Origin: Diphasiastrum complanatum
Lineage: Eukaryota; Streptophyta; Lycopodiopsida; Lycopodiales; Lycopodiaceae
Length of the DNA: 64,000 bases
Assembly (NCBI GenBank): GCA_029204225.1
Contig: CM055108.1
Location: 46,919,486 to 46,983,485 of the forward strand
Direction: 5' to 3'
Made by a program: the position numbers and the translations under genes. Below the pieces are notes generated by a model that made no database searches, was not told the DNA's origin, and worked only from the letters and a program-made list of their open reading frames with translations. Shown here piece by piece: positions 1-11,077 of this stretch (its first letter is position 1; each line of letters starts with the position of its first letter).

Positions 1-1696
1 TCTTTGAAAAATATGCAACAGGTTTTCCGTCTTGCATCAGCACAACCCCAATAGCAAAGTTCGACGCGTCTGTATGTATTTCAAAAGGTTTGCTAAAGTC
101 TGGTAAGGCAAGGATGGGTTCTTGAGTGATCCGTCATTTTAGTTCTTGGAACGCTGCTTCACATTCCGGTGTCCATGTCATCTTTAGATGAGTCTTGGTC
201 TGCTCCAACAGTGGTGCCACAATTTTGCTAAATGCCTCAATGAATCTCCTGTAAAAGTTACATAAGCCCACAAATGATTTGATGCCATGAACAGTTTTAG
301 GAGCCAGCCAATCCAAGATAGTCTTGATCTTCTTAGGATCCATCCGAATTCGTCCGTAGCCTATAACATGTCCAAGGAAATCAACTTTCTCTACCACAAA
401 TTCACATTTTTCTCTTTTTGCGAACAAGCTGTTCTTCCTCAGTCGTTGGAGGACAGTCCTTAAATGTTTAATGTGATATTCGAGGCTACGACTAAACACC
501 AAGATGTCATCGATGTACACAATGACAAATTCATCTAAGCAGTCTTGAAAAATGTTGTTCATCAACGTGCAAAAAGTGGCTGGTGCGTTTGTTAAACCAA
601 TTGACATCACCCTGAATTCGTGGCTCCCATACCGTGTTCGAAAAGCCGTTTTGTGCTCATCGCCTTTAGCTATTCAAATTTGGTGATATCCAGATCTAAG
701 ATCTATTCGGCTAAAATATCTGGCATGTTTGAGCTGGTCGAACAGGTCATCAATTCTAGGCATGGGATATTTGTTCTTGATGGTACCCTTGTTGAGCCTG
801 CGGTAATCCACACACATCCGCAGTGTCTTGTCCGCCTTTTCCACGAATAGTATAGGGGCTCCAAATGGCGAAGCACTGGGTCTAATGAATCCTTTGTCTA
901 TCAATTCACCAAGTTGTCGTTTCAGTTCCACCAACTCTTCTTGGGACATCCTATAGGGTGCTCGTGAAGTTGGTTCTGTTTCTGGTACCAACTCAATCTT
1001 ATGGTCCACTGGTCTTCAAGGAGGTAACTTAGCTGGGAGTTCTTCGGAAAACACATCGCTAAATTCCTCTAGCAAATCTACCACCTCCTTTGGCAAGTTT
1101 TTCTATTGTGCGTTTTTTTCTTCTGGAACCTCTCTACAGATACAAAGAAAGCACTTTGACCTTTTCTCTTTCACCATGCTTTTAATCACAGATGCAGCAA
1201 CCAGATTTTGTTCAATATCGGTGCCCTTCGCGTTCCCTCCAGGCAGAGCTTTTGTCATACAGATCTGTCCCTTGTAATCCAAGAGAACCAAGTTTGAGCT
1301 CCTACCCAAAACTACAATACAATGTTCATTTAGCCAGGGAAGGCCCAAAATTACATCGAAGGCATCCATCTCTAAAATCAAAAAGCTAAGTTTAGCCTTC
1401 CATCTCCCAATTTGCATCGGGATGTTCAATGTTGCTTTGTCTGCGTCCAGTGCTCCCTTTGTTGTTTCTACCTTGAGCGTTGATGTTACATTTCTGGTCG
1501 GCAAGCTGAACTGTTCCACTATGCTCCTTGAAATATAGTTATGTGAAGCTCCGGAGTCGATCATGAAATCTGACTTCCTCCCCGCGATCTTTCTGGATAG
1601 GAATAATAATCTTGAACCAATCTTGGGAGTTGCCCCATGGAAGCTCCTTTCCATACTTATATGTCGTCCACCCACAAATGTAAATTCCTCCTTCAA
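1..1696 (-). pseudogene. Ty3/Gypsy pol remnant: protease, RT, start of RNase H
   Basis: One minus-strand reading frame runs from 1696 to the window edge and encodes Gypsy pol. The aspartic protease lies near 1560 (FMIDSGASHNYIS, catalytic DSG). RT follows, with [19 protein letters not shown] (first catalytic Asp) and VYIDDILVFS (YIDD box). RNase H begins near 90 (HTDASNFAIG). The frame stays in register throughout and is broken only by stops at 1103-1105 (TAG), 1016-1018, 674-676 and 134-136 (all TGA). The TGA at 674 replaces the usual Arg after SGYHQI. Each stop could arise from one C-to-T change on the coding strand (CGA to TGA, CAG to TAG). No gag is recognisable between this frame and the leader, so gag is probably deleted. 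Integrase would lie beyond the left edge. This is a dead element; the family call is secure, the lineage within Gypsy is not. Confidence 0.93.
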
Positions 1697-1899
1697 CTCC
1701 CAACTAGATCAGATCACCTGGAAGAAGTTAAGCAACCAGGGGTTATTTAGGTCCAAACAAGCACACCACAAATAAACATACCAACCAAAGCAAACACAGA
1801 GGATCCCTCTCAAGCCACATTCCCCTTGAGACCGGACGTAGGACCTTTGCCTAACCGCACTCACACAAATCTATCACAGAATTAGCCCACGGGGAAACA

Positions 1900-2376
1900 T
1901 CCATCCAACCATCCATGCTTTCACCATTAAGCAGCACATTGCCTCAGTCACGCCCCACCACTTTTTGGTCGATAGCCCTTATAGCTAAACGATCGGCAGC
2001 TATCCCGCACCGACAACTAACCACCCGTGCTTTGCACCCAAATTCGAGCAACATCTCTATATCAATGGTTAACCCGTACAGTTCGAATATGTCACCCCGC
2101 ACCCCACAAGGCACAGACCGTGCTTTCACCAACCTAATGGCAGCACATTGCCTCATCTGTCCTACATGCAGACGGCGCCAGGCCCGAACCGCGGGAACTG
2201 ACCGTGCTTACACCTCGAGGGCAACACTTTGACTCATCAAGTCCCCCGTTTTGCCGACCACCCCGACCGTGGATGCACCAGTGCTTACACTATGGGCATC
2301 ACCTTGCGCAACGGTTGTCCTGACAAATCCCAAAACGTGGCCATCCCTGTGAGACTTGCGTAGCTGACCGGCTAGT
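1900..2376. repeat. Degenerate tandem repeats in the Gypsy leader
   Basis: This stretch lies between the primer site and the protease frame, where a leader and gag are expected. It holds about five diverged units of roughly 80-105 bp. Each has a core like ACCGTGCTTNCACC followed by GGCANCACNTTGCCTCA; recognisable cores start near 1916, 2024, 2118, 2200 and 2279. I see no coding motif here. Short frames on both strands reflect the GC-rich repeat and are not gag. Confidence 0.55.
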
Positions 2377-2390
2377 CGGCTTTGATACCA
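2377..2390 (-). other. Primer binding site (tRNA-iMet type)
   Basis: On the minus strand the sequence reads TGGTATCAAAGCC. This is one base from the common plant primer site TGGTATCAGAGCC, complementary to the 3' end of initiator tRNA-Met. It starts two bases inside the end of the neighbouring LTR, as expected for minus-strand DNA priming. Confidence 0.85.
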
Positions 2391-2392
2391 CA

Positions 2393-3299
2393 TGTTGCGC
2401 CAACGCCTCAAAGGGCGCTGAGACTTGAGTGGTTTTCCCAACACGTGCTTAAGTCTAACATTCATCCATCATGCACTTACGTAAAAGCCAACTCAGAAAC
2501 GTAACAAGCTTAACTAATCAGACTTAAAAAAACTGGAATCCCAACCAACCCGAAAGCCAACTCAGAATCCATCCCCAAAAGGTAACCAAAGGCAAAGACA
2601 AGCCACACATGAAACCCAAGGCATAGTGGTCGCCAAATTGACCAATTGGCATAGCGGCATGCCCCATGTCGATGACAGGGACCCTTTGGTGCCAGCGACG
2701 CAAAAAGGTTGTAGTAAGGGTCCTTCCACTTGGACCAGTCCTAGGGGCGAAACCGAAATGGTAATCATCCCCAAGGATCAACTTTATTAGATTTGGAAGA
2801 GGTTACATTCATACATAGACTGACCAGTCTCGGGGCCACCAACACGTGCTGGGCATTGTGCCTGGCTCGTGCTGGTAGACGGAACTGAGACCTGGCGACT
2901 GGATTCTTGGCGTTGGTTGAGCTGCAAGTTTCTGTCTGCCGGACTCCCCGTCTAGTTCTGCTATGATTCGGCCCACCCCCTCTGTTCTGGAACATAGTGC
3001 TTTCTGGTAAAGCACGCTTTTTGGGACTTAGTTTTTATTTTGTTGATTAAGCCTGGCAGAATCAGTCTGGCTCCCGAACATGGGTCCCGGGAGCCGTCCC
3101 GGCGGCAGAATCAACTTGCTTCTTGACTAGGCCATGACTCGACCTCTAGAGCTAGCTCATGACTTGTGACTACTTGACTGGCTCACCACAAGTCGGAGGC
3201 TCAGTCCTTGATGTTCTAACTTGCTCTGGGACCTTAGGGAGCGTCACCCCTTAGAGTCTTACAGGGCACGCTGGGTGCTCCTGAGTCAGCTTTACAACA
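2393..3299 (-). mobile_element. 5' LTR of the minus-strand Gypsy element
   Basis: The segment is bounded by TGTTG and CAACA inverted ends: on the plus strand it starts TGTTGCGCC at 2393 and ends TTTACAACA at 3299. The primer site abuts its inner end. The length of 907 bp is normal for a Gypsy LTR. No partner LTR is in the window because the element runs off the left edge, so identity between LTRs cannot be used for dating. The outer boundary rests on the terminal inverted repeat alone. Beyond it lies an unrelated plus-strand protease fragment, consistent with insertion into older retroelement DNA. Confidence 0.72.
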
Positions 3300-3905
3300 T
3301 TACCACTCGAAGAACTACTGCGGATTGCACCACAAGCGAAAATCCTTCTAGCTGAATGGGCCAAAGCGGATGAGGACCCAGTAGCGCCTGAGCCCATATA
3401 TTTTAAGGGCTATGAAGAAACAAGTAACGTCCTCCACATTGGAGCAGCATAGAAAGTGAGGAACACAACATCACTTTGTCAATCAAACACAAGAGATACG
3501 AGGACGAGGTGGCAGTGGTAGATGGAAGATCGGGTGTCAATTTAATCTCCACTACTTTGTACGAAAAATGGGGTTTACAAGGATTGAAGCCAGCAAGATT
3601 CGCCATCAAGCTAGATGATCAATCCTGTGTAAAACCAAAAGATGTAGTTGCCAATATCCCTATAAAGATAGCAGGCATGCAGTTTGTGATTACTTTTGTA
3701 GTCAGGATATACCTAAATCTCCATCTGCATACCGTGTTTTACTAGAAAGACCATGGTTGAGAACTGCGCAAGTAGTACACAACTGGGGTACGGGGAAAGT
3801 CACCTTCGAGAACAGAGAGCAGGCTGTAAAGGTTGATCCAACCACATGGGCGGTGAAACCTATTGCACCCAAAGCTGATGACGGATCATCCACGACAGAT
3901 CACAC
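3300..3905 (+). pseudogene. Gypsy aspartic protease fragment, plus strand
   Basis: Plus-strand translation gives a retropepsin-like segment: VVDGRSGVNLISTTLYEKWG, then IKLDDQSCVKPKDVV, a predicted flap region, and RVLLERPWLRTAQVVHNWG. This matches the DGG/SGVNLIS and LLGRPWL landmarks of Gypsy protease domains, with Arg in the DGR-SG catalytic loop. At least two frameshifts are needed, near 3450 and 3745, plus a stop in the upstream part. No RT follows: at 3909 the sequence switches abruptly to the RFI2-exon repeat block, at a stretch (TTGTCAAAGTAT) shared by both. It is a truncated relic into which the LTR on its left was apparently inserted. Confidence 0.8.
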
Positions 3906-3908
3906 CAT

Positions 3909-6110
3909 TGTCAAAGTATTCAATTTCAATAGAAAATTGGTGTGTTCCAACTTTTTTAATTGCTCTTTCTTTTGCTTAAGTTGCTATATGTCTCACATTC
4001 TTATCTTCATGCATTTTCCTTTCAATTGATGTTGAGAAACTTTTTCTCAAGTCACCTTCAATTTTATAAAAGGAAATGATAAGTTTTTAAAGATTGGCTA
4101 ACTATAATTACGTTCCTCTTTGAGAATTCAAAACGTTTGGATAAGTTGTCCTTTGCATTGAGACTTCGTTGATTTTTTGTTGAAACATGAAAGCTTTATC
4201 AATGACGATACTTTCTACCTATGTTTCGTCATTATCTTGTGTCCAAGAAAACCAAAAGTTTAGATATACAAGCCAGCAATTTTGATCAGATCACGTTTTA
4301 CAAACAAATTATATTTAAACATGAAATGATTGATGATGTATACATGCCTAACTATGTGACATCAAGCAAATGTTATGAAACTATCTAGAAGTATTGCAAC
4401 TAATTAGAAAAGAGCATGCAAGAAAGATGCACAAATTAGGTTCTTACATAGTCTTCATTCGATTGATTACATCAATTATTCCAGCAAACAAACCATCCAT
4501 TGAAGAATTTTCCAAACGATGACTGCCATTTGCATAAAGCCATTGTCCTTCTTCAATACATCGACAATTTCTACATTGCATTGACCCTTTTGCATTAAAT
4601 GCCGATCCTATACAATCAGTCAACAATCCATGGTTTTAGTACAGTATTCAAGATGTTAGAAATAATTCAACAATTGATTTTATTCAAGCTAAAATGCATT
4701 ATTGATAATACAACATTTGTAAATTAGAGAAAGGAAAAAAGCATAGGCATTTCATGCATATTATGATTTATTACCAGAAAATTTTGTCCATTGGTCATAT
4801 AAATTGCAATTCCAAAACTACATGAACCCACCATGTTCAGATAATTGTTGTTCTAGTTGGTATTGTTTGGAGCAAAAACAAATAAGACTCCAAACAATGA
4901 AAAAGTTATATTTGATCTTTATCTACCAATTTGGTGAGTCAGTGAAAGATATATGCTCAATCATAGACAAAAATATATGCTGAATCAGAGTTTTTTCTAG
5001 GCATCAAAAAAGCTACCCACAAAATGAAGGACCACAGTACCATGGATGGAACAAGTCGTAAGTAAGACATCCCTCTCACATCATTTCCACTCAAGAGTAG
5101 ATGAAGGTCATAAGCATAAAGATATACTATATTTCCACATACTAAGAGGTAAAACGATGTGGACTACAAACAAGTGTGATGCTAACTGGTAATAATAGGA
5201 GTCACTAATTATATTTCTAGGATGGCAAAGTCATATATATTGCATGCATTAAAGACAACCACATACAAGCTTCTTGTGCATGTAATGTCTTCATATTCCA
5301 ACTCTATAAAGGCGAAATAATCTTTGCAAAGGGTATCATCTATAGCACTTGGGTTTAAAGGCTGGTTTTCTAACCATAACTAGCACACTCCTCTTCCTAA
5401 AATGGACAAGGTTGTTTGTGTCAAGCATAGTGCAAAACATCGCTATGGATTTAATCATTTTATTCGCCTAGTAGTCAAAAGAGTATTGAAAATCCGACAA
5501 GTAGAGCAGAATTACCTATTCAAACCAATTGTTGAAAAAGGGTTACTCCATGGCATAGTTGCATGTTTCGAAAATAACCTTGAACAAAAGAAATAGTATC
5601 TATTGTTTTGTTTTAGGTAAAAAATTTGAAAAATTGAAAAAGTATTTGAGAGTTTAGGGTATTCAAAGAGATACTTTAGGGATAGATAAAAACCATGAAA
5701 TTCATAAAAGAATTAATCCACCAAAAAAACCCTTGAATGAATTTTCCTTAAGAATTGCTTAGATTTCATATGCTCAACGAAAATTAGAAGTAGTCACTCC
5801 ATCTAAAAGGAATAACCAAGCTTTCCATCTAGGGAAACACACATCATTCAAAAACTAGTTAGCAGTTGATCTAAATAAAAATATACTTAATCTATGATTG
5901 AAAGTAGTTGCATAACCAAGAAAAGTTAGGATGACAAAGGACATCTTATATTGACATCAAGCATCTACCATTTTAAGGTATTCTCACACTTTGAGTACTT
6001 TTCTTGCAGGCCAATTTTCACAACATATGGGCAACATCTATTGGCATCTTGCGCCTATTTTGAAGAGTTTCTATAGTGATATGGCTTCATAAACACTTGC
6101 TGATTTTCGG
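3909..6110. repeat. RFI2-exon repeat block, short copy (copy 1)
   Basis: This block recurs at 15026-19650 (same orientation) and, reversed, at 43196-48271. Shared landmarks in order are a TTTTAATTGCTC-rich start, the RING exon, a TTTGGTGAGTCAGTGAAAG stretch, the join at about 5133, and a 64-codon frame starting MDKVVCVKHSAK at 5402. This copy lacks the 3.0 kb Gypsy segment carried by the other two: at 5132-5138 it reads ACTATATTTCCACATAC where they are interrupted. Apart from the RING exon I recognise no gene. The MDKVVCVKHSAK frame is open in this copy and in copy C, but that may only reflect recent duplication; I see no known domain in it. Confidence 0.85.
4448..4616 (-). pseudogene. RFI2-like RING exon, copy 1 (broken)
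   Basis: Translation gives DCIGSAFNAKGSMQCRNC followed by CIEEGQWLYANGSHR. This resembles the C-terminal half of the RING finger and the following conserved stretch of plant RFI2-type E3 ubiquitin ligases, where a Cys-Pro-x-Cys pair ends the RING. Here that pair reads C-R-N-C, so the Pro is lost. The exon is flanked by intron sequence: a GTAAGAACC donor is intact, but the acceptor AG has become TG. One T is missing near the 3' end, shifting the frame. Copy 2 (15564) and copy 3 (47728) show the ancestral splice sites. The RFI2 assignment rests on recall of the motif and not on a search. Confidence 0.7.
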
Positions 6111-9100
6111 TATACTAGTTGTGCTTCGGAGCCACTTAATTAGATTTCCAACTTCTAAAATTTTGACCAATGTTTATTTTCATTGCCTTACCATTTCATT
6201 TTTGTCATCTTCATGTTGTTTTGATTTCACTTCTTTTTGTGCTTGTGTTTGTTTCGTCCAAAAGCTATTTTTATGCATATTGTAAAAAAAAAAAACATAT
6301 TTTTGATTCCCACTTGTATATTTTCATGGCATACTCATGCCAAGTTCATCATTTCTTTGCTCTATTCCTATCTATTAAAGGTCCTCAAGCACCATTGAAT
6401 TGGACAGCTGGTTGGATTCACAAGAGTGATGTTTTAGAATCACATTTTCTGTTCCTTCTTTCAAGAGAACTCAATCTCGGTTGGAGGCATATTGACGAGA
6501 TGCTTTCCCTTACAGTTGATTACACTTTTCTTGAGGTTGTTATGTCCACATGTACCCAATAACATAAACATTTTCATATGTGATGACAGCACATTAAAAT
6601 ACCAAATTAAAAAAAAAAAAAAAACATCTTCGCTCTATGTTATGCTTCGTCGTGTGCAAGAAGTAAAGAATTAACATCTACAATTTAACAAAACGAATAG
6701 ATTATGAAGTGATTATGTCAACAAAATTTATGTACATGCTAAACTTCTTACCAATTTCACCTATGAGTTAGAATATCCATAATTCCATTTTCAAAAATCT
6801 AGGCTGGTGGGGACATAACTCATGCAACAATTGTTCGTACCACCATCTTCAAATGTTCACAACAAACATGCATTTTCAATAAACATTTGATGTTATGTCT
6901 AGGATAAATATTTGACATAACATGGGAGAAGAGCAATCTTCAACTCTATTGAGTCCACATCCAAAGTCTTAGACCATCATCTTTATTATAATGTTATGTC
7001 TAGGAGAATACCCTATAGAACATAGGAGACAATTGTTTGTACCATCTTCAAATATCTATTTGTGAAATTAGAATATATCCAATTTCACAAATTTACATAG
7101 AGACATCTAGGATAATATTCGACATAACATGGGAGACATGCAATCTTCAATTATTTTGAGTCCACCTGCAAAGTCTTTGACCATCATCTTTATTATATGT
7201 TGATGTTGGGAAAATATCAAAGGAGTGCGAAGAAAAATCTACAAAGTTAAAAACTTGTTTGGATAAAAATGAGATGCTCAAGAAGGAGATCCAAAGGTTG
7301 AAATCTTCTTTGCATCATTATACAACTAGTAATGATGAGATAAAAGCTGCATTTCAATCCATGCGTATCTCATATTTGTCTCTTGTTAAAGATATGGATG
7401 TGCTCAACAAAAAGGTCCGAAGCAACAATAGGAAAAGACTGGTAAACAAGGATATATGTGATTTATCATCCAGAGGAGGTCATAGAAAAAGATGAATTTG
7501 TGCATTCAAGTAAGTTATTGCTTATTTGGTATTCATTCATAATCACTAGTTTTGTTATTTATTCATTTCAACTTTCTGTTGATTTGCTTATTATGCTACC
7601 GTGAATACTATGAGTGTCCATGATTGCTATTGACATTTTCATGAACATTATGTTTGCAATGCAGATCAGCATTGGTTGTTGAAGACCATTTGGCCGATGA
7701 GATTTCCATTGGAAAGTCACTAGGCTCTATCTTGACTTCTAAATCTATGAAATCAATGTTAAACAACAACAAAATGAAAAAGATTAAGGCTTCAGATACT
7801 GATAGCATTATGAATGAAGTTGAAAAAATATTAGACACTACATTGGTTCAGAGGGCCATGTGATTTTCTAGCATCAGTAGAGAAGCATATGCAACAATGT
7901 TTAAGATGATACATGAGGCATTTGCATAGGTAAGTATTAAGAAGTTTTTAATCCACGACCATTTCATCTTAAAAAACAAAGAGACATGTTAAACCAAGTT
8001 ATGTAGACAATAGTTGGTACTCCATCTCATAACAATGAAGTTTATTGCTCAAAAGGAGAATGTCTAGCATAGAATAATTCCAACAATTTATTTATTGATA
8101 TTAATAAGCTACTAACATTCATCATAAATTTTTATGGTATTATAAACGAGAATGTCAATAACAAGTTGATAGTTGTTCTCAAGTTAGATGAGTCTGAAAT
8201 TATAAAAGGACAAAAAATGGAGAAAGTCAGTCTTACGATCATGAATGAAGCACTGTTAAATTCAAAAAACTCAAAAGGCCTCAACTTCAATATTCAATCA
8301 GAAAAGGATATTTGGTGGTTGGCAGCATACTGCATGAAGAAAACAAAAGACATGACAAGGAGTACATGAATATCAAGAGATCAAGAAGATCCTAATTGGA
8401 AACCTTTACTACCGATTCCTCTTCAAAATGTTCATATCTGTACGATGCTTGCAGCAGAGGTGCGTATAATAGAAAAAATAATATAACTTCACTTCTTGTT
8501 TGCATGGAATTTTGAGCCAGAGGCATCTGCGAAGGAAGCAATTTCTAGATTAGAGGACGTGTTGTCTAAATTCGGCTTACATAAAGGCCACGTTAAAATA
8601 AAAAAGGACGCCAAGCTATCAGGTAAAACAAGAAATATTTCATTCAAGCCGAGCATTGGAGGATCCAAAGCTCGAAGAGTTTTATCAAATTATTCTGGCA
8701 AACAATCCAAGATTCACTACTCGGTTTGGAAAGAGATTATAGCTGCAACTCAAGATTTTGAAGAAGAAGGTTCTACCCGTATACACAAAGTTCAAGTTTG
8801 GAAAAAATTAGACAACATGGTGAAATATTTGAGAAAAGATAAATTTTCAAATACTGATGTACAAATGATACAGGAAACAACTAGTGAATTTGTCGATGCA
8901 GTTCGAAGTGCATAGGGTGTAGATCATATAACACATTATATGGTAAGATTTCGATGTCACACTACTATAGACAAATATGTGCAATTAATTTACATACTTT
9001 TGGTACTGATTTAGATTATGCTTGTATGACATGCAACACATATTATGACATCATGCGACATTCTTTGCAAGAAATAGCAGGAAGTCTTAGCATATGGTCA

Positions 9101-9250
9101 TCGCAAGGAATGGAAAAATCTCATTGGCAAGTAAGAGCGGCATTTCATAAATGTACACAACATGGTGGGACCAGCACAAAGAACAACTATATACTGCAAC
9201 TTTTCCAATGGTTTTACGGAAGAATCCAAATTTGTCATAATACAAAATAA
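6111..9250 (+). pseudogene. Gene 1: unrecognised multi-exon gene, decayed
   Basis: Plus-strand coding pieces are joined by plausible introns. At 6390-6560 there is a stretch reading APLNWTAGWIHKSDVLESHF. At 7200-7510 a Lys/Glu-rich coiled-coil-like segment follows (LKKEIQRLKSSLHHY), shifting frame near its end. An intron with donor GTAAGTTATTG at 7510 and acceptor TTTGCAATGCAG ends at 7664. The next exon (SALVVEDHLADEISIGKSLG) has an in-frame TGA and a GTAAGT donor at 7930. Further on come LLPIPLQNVHICTMLAAEVR near 8400-8470, a 139-codon open frame at 8496-8915, then ITHYM and a closing QGMEKSHWQVRAAFHKCTQH motif at about 9100-9170. Stops and frameshifts show it is dead. I cannot name the family. 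Only this copy lies in the window, and it converges on gene 2. Confidence 0.55.
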
Positions 9251-9295
9251 ATAGATTATAATTTTTTTTAAAAAGCATGCAAATTTATACAAGCC

Positions 9296-9324
9296 AATAG
9301 ACACAAAATGAGATTTTGTCTATT
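9296..9324. terminator. AT-rich stem-loop between convergent genes 1 and 2
   Basis: AATAGACACAAAAT and ATTTTGTCTATT form a stem with a GAG loop and a two-base bulge. It sits in the roughly 110 bp between the 3' end of gene 1 (9250) and that of gene 2 (about 9362), next to a T/A-rich run. The position suits a 3'-end signal for both genes, but AT-rich hairpins also arise by chance in sequence of this composition, so function is inference. Confidence 0.3.
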
Positions 9325-9361
9325 AAATGGAATTTTTTACAAAGTACAATTGAGCAAAATC

Positions 9362-10690
9362 TACTCTACTTCCGATACTTTTTCTAATAAAAGTTGCAAC
9401 TTTGAATCATGCAACAATTTCCTTCTTTTGTATGAATCCAAGAGTTAATAGTTTTCATGCTTACTTAGATCAACGTAAGCAGCATACAATGCAAAATGAG
9501 ATGATATGAGCATGGAATTCATTGGTCCATATCCTAAAATTTCAAATGCAATAGTTTTCTTTACAAAAATCATTCTGCACCTTATAAAAATTATGTCCTC
9601 CAAGAAAATTAGATAGTGCCTTGATTGTCATAATCATTGTCTCGCCATGTTGATGAAACTTTGAATGGGCAACACTTATCTCATTATTCTTGAAGAACTT
9701 CAGATAATGCCCCAGTGCATGATCTCTTGAAAATTCTCTAGCAGAAAATCTCTACCCTCCTTGACGAATTGCGAAATCATCAAGGAAAATTGTTTCCTGA
9801 AATGAAAAAAATTTAAAGTAAGTTTTAGGATATAATCTTACACAATGAATATACTAGTACATAATAAGTTACAAAACTTACGCATTCGGCTTGTTCTTCC
9901 TTGATTACTGTCTCTCCATTAATATTATGTCCACCTTTCGATGTCAATAGTGTTGGTGAATAGACAGTTGGTTTTGCAAAACCAAGTTGAGTTTGAATTC
10001 TAAAGAACTCCTCTTCAGAAGGTAGATCATCTTCTTTATTGCGCATTCCCTCCACATCCATTTTCAAGCAATCTTTCCCTGAATAAAACTCATCATTATT
10101 TACATCGTCAACACCATAAAGAAGATCATCAGCATCTTCATCGATTATGTCCGAAAATTCATGAAGCTCTTTGCTCAAATTACACTTTGTCATGAAGTCA
10201 AAAAGATCCAATATATCTGATAAATATTATCTATATTATAAGTAGGCAATGTGATAAGAGATTTATCAGAATGAAAAAGGGTGTTGCTAGTTCTAGGACC
10301 AATAAACGATGTCCTATTTCGTGCAGATTCAAAATCTGTACAATCATCTAAACTAACGCTTGTATCAATAAAAAGAAGTCTCTATATTTACAATCTTTGA
10401 CTTTTCAGATTTTGTACCACTAGAAGAAGTAGCCTTATAAGTAGAAGGGCCGGCTTTTGAATCGTCAAAAATGCAGATTGAAACTCTCCAAATCTATATT
10501 TTTTATTGTGAATTGGACAATCATCTATAGACTTGAAATCATTATGTAACTTGGTGAACATTCTATCAAGCTTAGCTTTATAGATATGCTTGTCGAGTGC
10601 CACCAAGTCCTGATAATGTGATCATGTCATTATTCTGAGATCTGATAAATCTCAAAAAATGCTTCCACACCAGGACCCTGTGTAATAGAA
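9362..10690 (-). pseudogene. Gene 2, copy A: unrecognised gene, minus strand
   Basis: Homologous copies lie at 27642-29050 (B) and 54037-54694 (C). Segments in coding order are VALDKHIYKAKLDRMFTKLH, an acidic middle part (SDIIDEDADDLLYGVDDVN, then EDDLPSEEEFFRIQTQLGF), and IKEEQAEC, followed by an 85-bp intron with donor GTAAGTTTTG and acceptor TTTCATTTCAG. The C-terminal part contains HALGHYLKFFKNNEI and HQHGETMIM and ends near EKVSEVE at about 9362. Several frameshifts and stops break the frame. The 5' end is lost: relative to B, about 600 bp of promoter and first exon are missing, and the coding start abuts the shortened promoter near 10690. No known domain is recognised. The acidic middle part could be a linker. 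Confidence 0.55.
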
Positions 10691-10699
10691 GGAACAATA

Positions 10700-11077
10700 A
10701 CCAGTTAGATTTTGCCACGTGTCCACAGCCAATTTTTTTCACACGTGCAAAAATTTACTATACATACCCCCTCAAAATTTTCATTTTTTCTCGCAAACTT
10801 TTTGTTTTTCGCTCTTAATATCGCTCTCAAGCAAGTTCTCTGATCCTTCTTCGTCCGCCATCACTCCTTGCGCTCGAGACTTAAACCGTTGTATTGCCGA
10901 TATCGCTTTCGAACGCGGATCTTCTTGTTACTTTATTTCTCTTGTAATCTTGCGCTCAAAATCGATATTTAGTCCTTTCTTTAAAAAAAAAATTTGCTTT
11001 CATTATTTGCGCTTGGTTTCGATACTCAAATCACAGACTTTTTGTTTTCAAATATACTTCTTTTGATTTTGAGAATG
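10700..11077 (+). promoter_or_regulatory. Truncated promoter and 5' leader of H3-like copy A
   Basis: Compared with copies B and C, this shorter version keeps two G-box-like CACGTG sites near 10717 and 10742, a TACTATACATACC stretch that could act as a TATA element, and a pyrimidine-rich leader. The leader contains a repeated GATATCGCTTTCGAACGC-like motif. The part facing gene 2, including its TATAAATA box, is deleted. Confidence 0.5.

Noticed and set aside
4197-4480. Terminal inverted repeats or Helitron ends around the RFI2 blocks
   Set aside because: I looked for TC...CTRR with a 3' hairpin and for matching inverted ends near the block edges (3909/6110, 15026/19650, 43196/48271). The edges coincide with deletions or joins, and no consistent termini were seen.
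5402-5596. MDKVVCVKHSAK frame as a real small gene
   Set aside because: It is open in two blocks, but the third (19466) is truncated, and the similarity among blocks extends equally through non-coding DNA, so there is no sign of protein-level selection.
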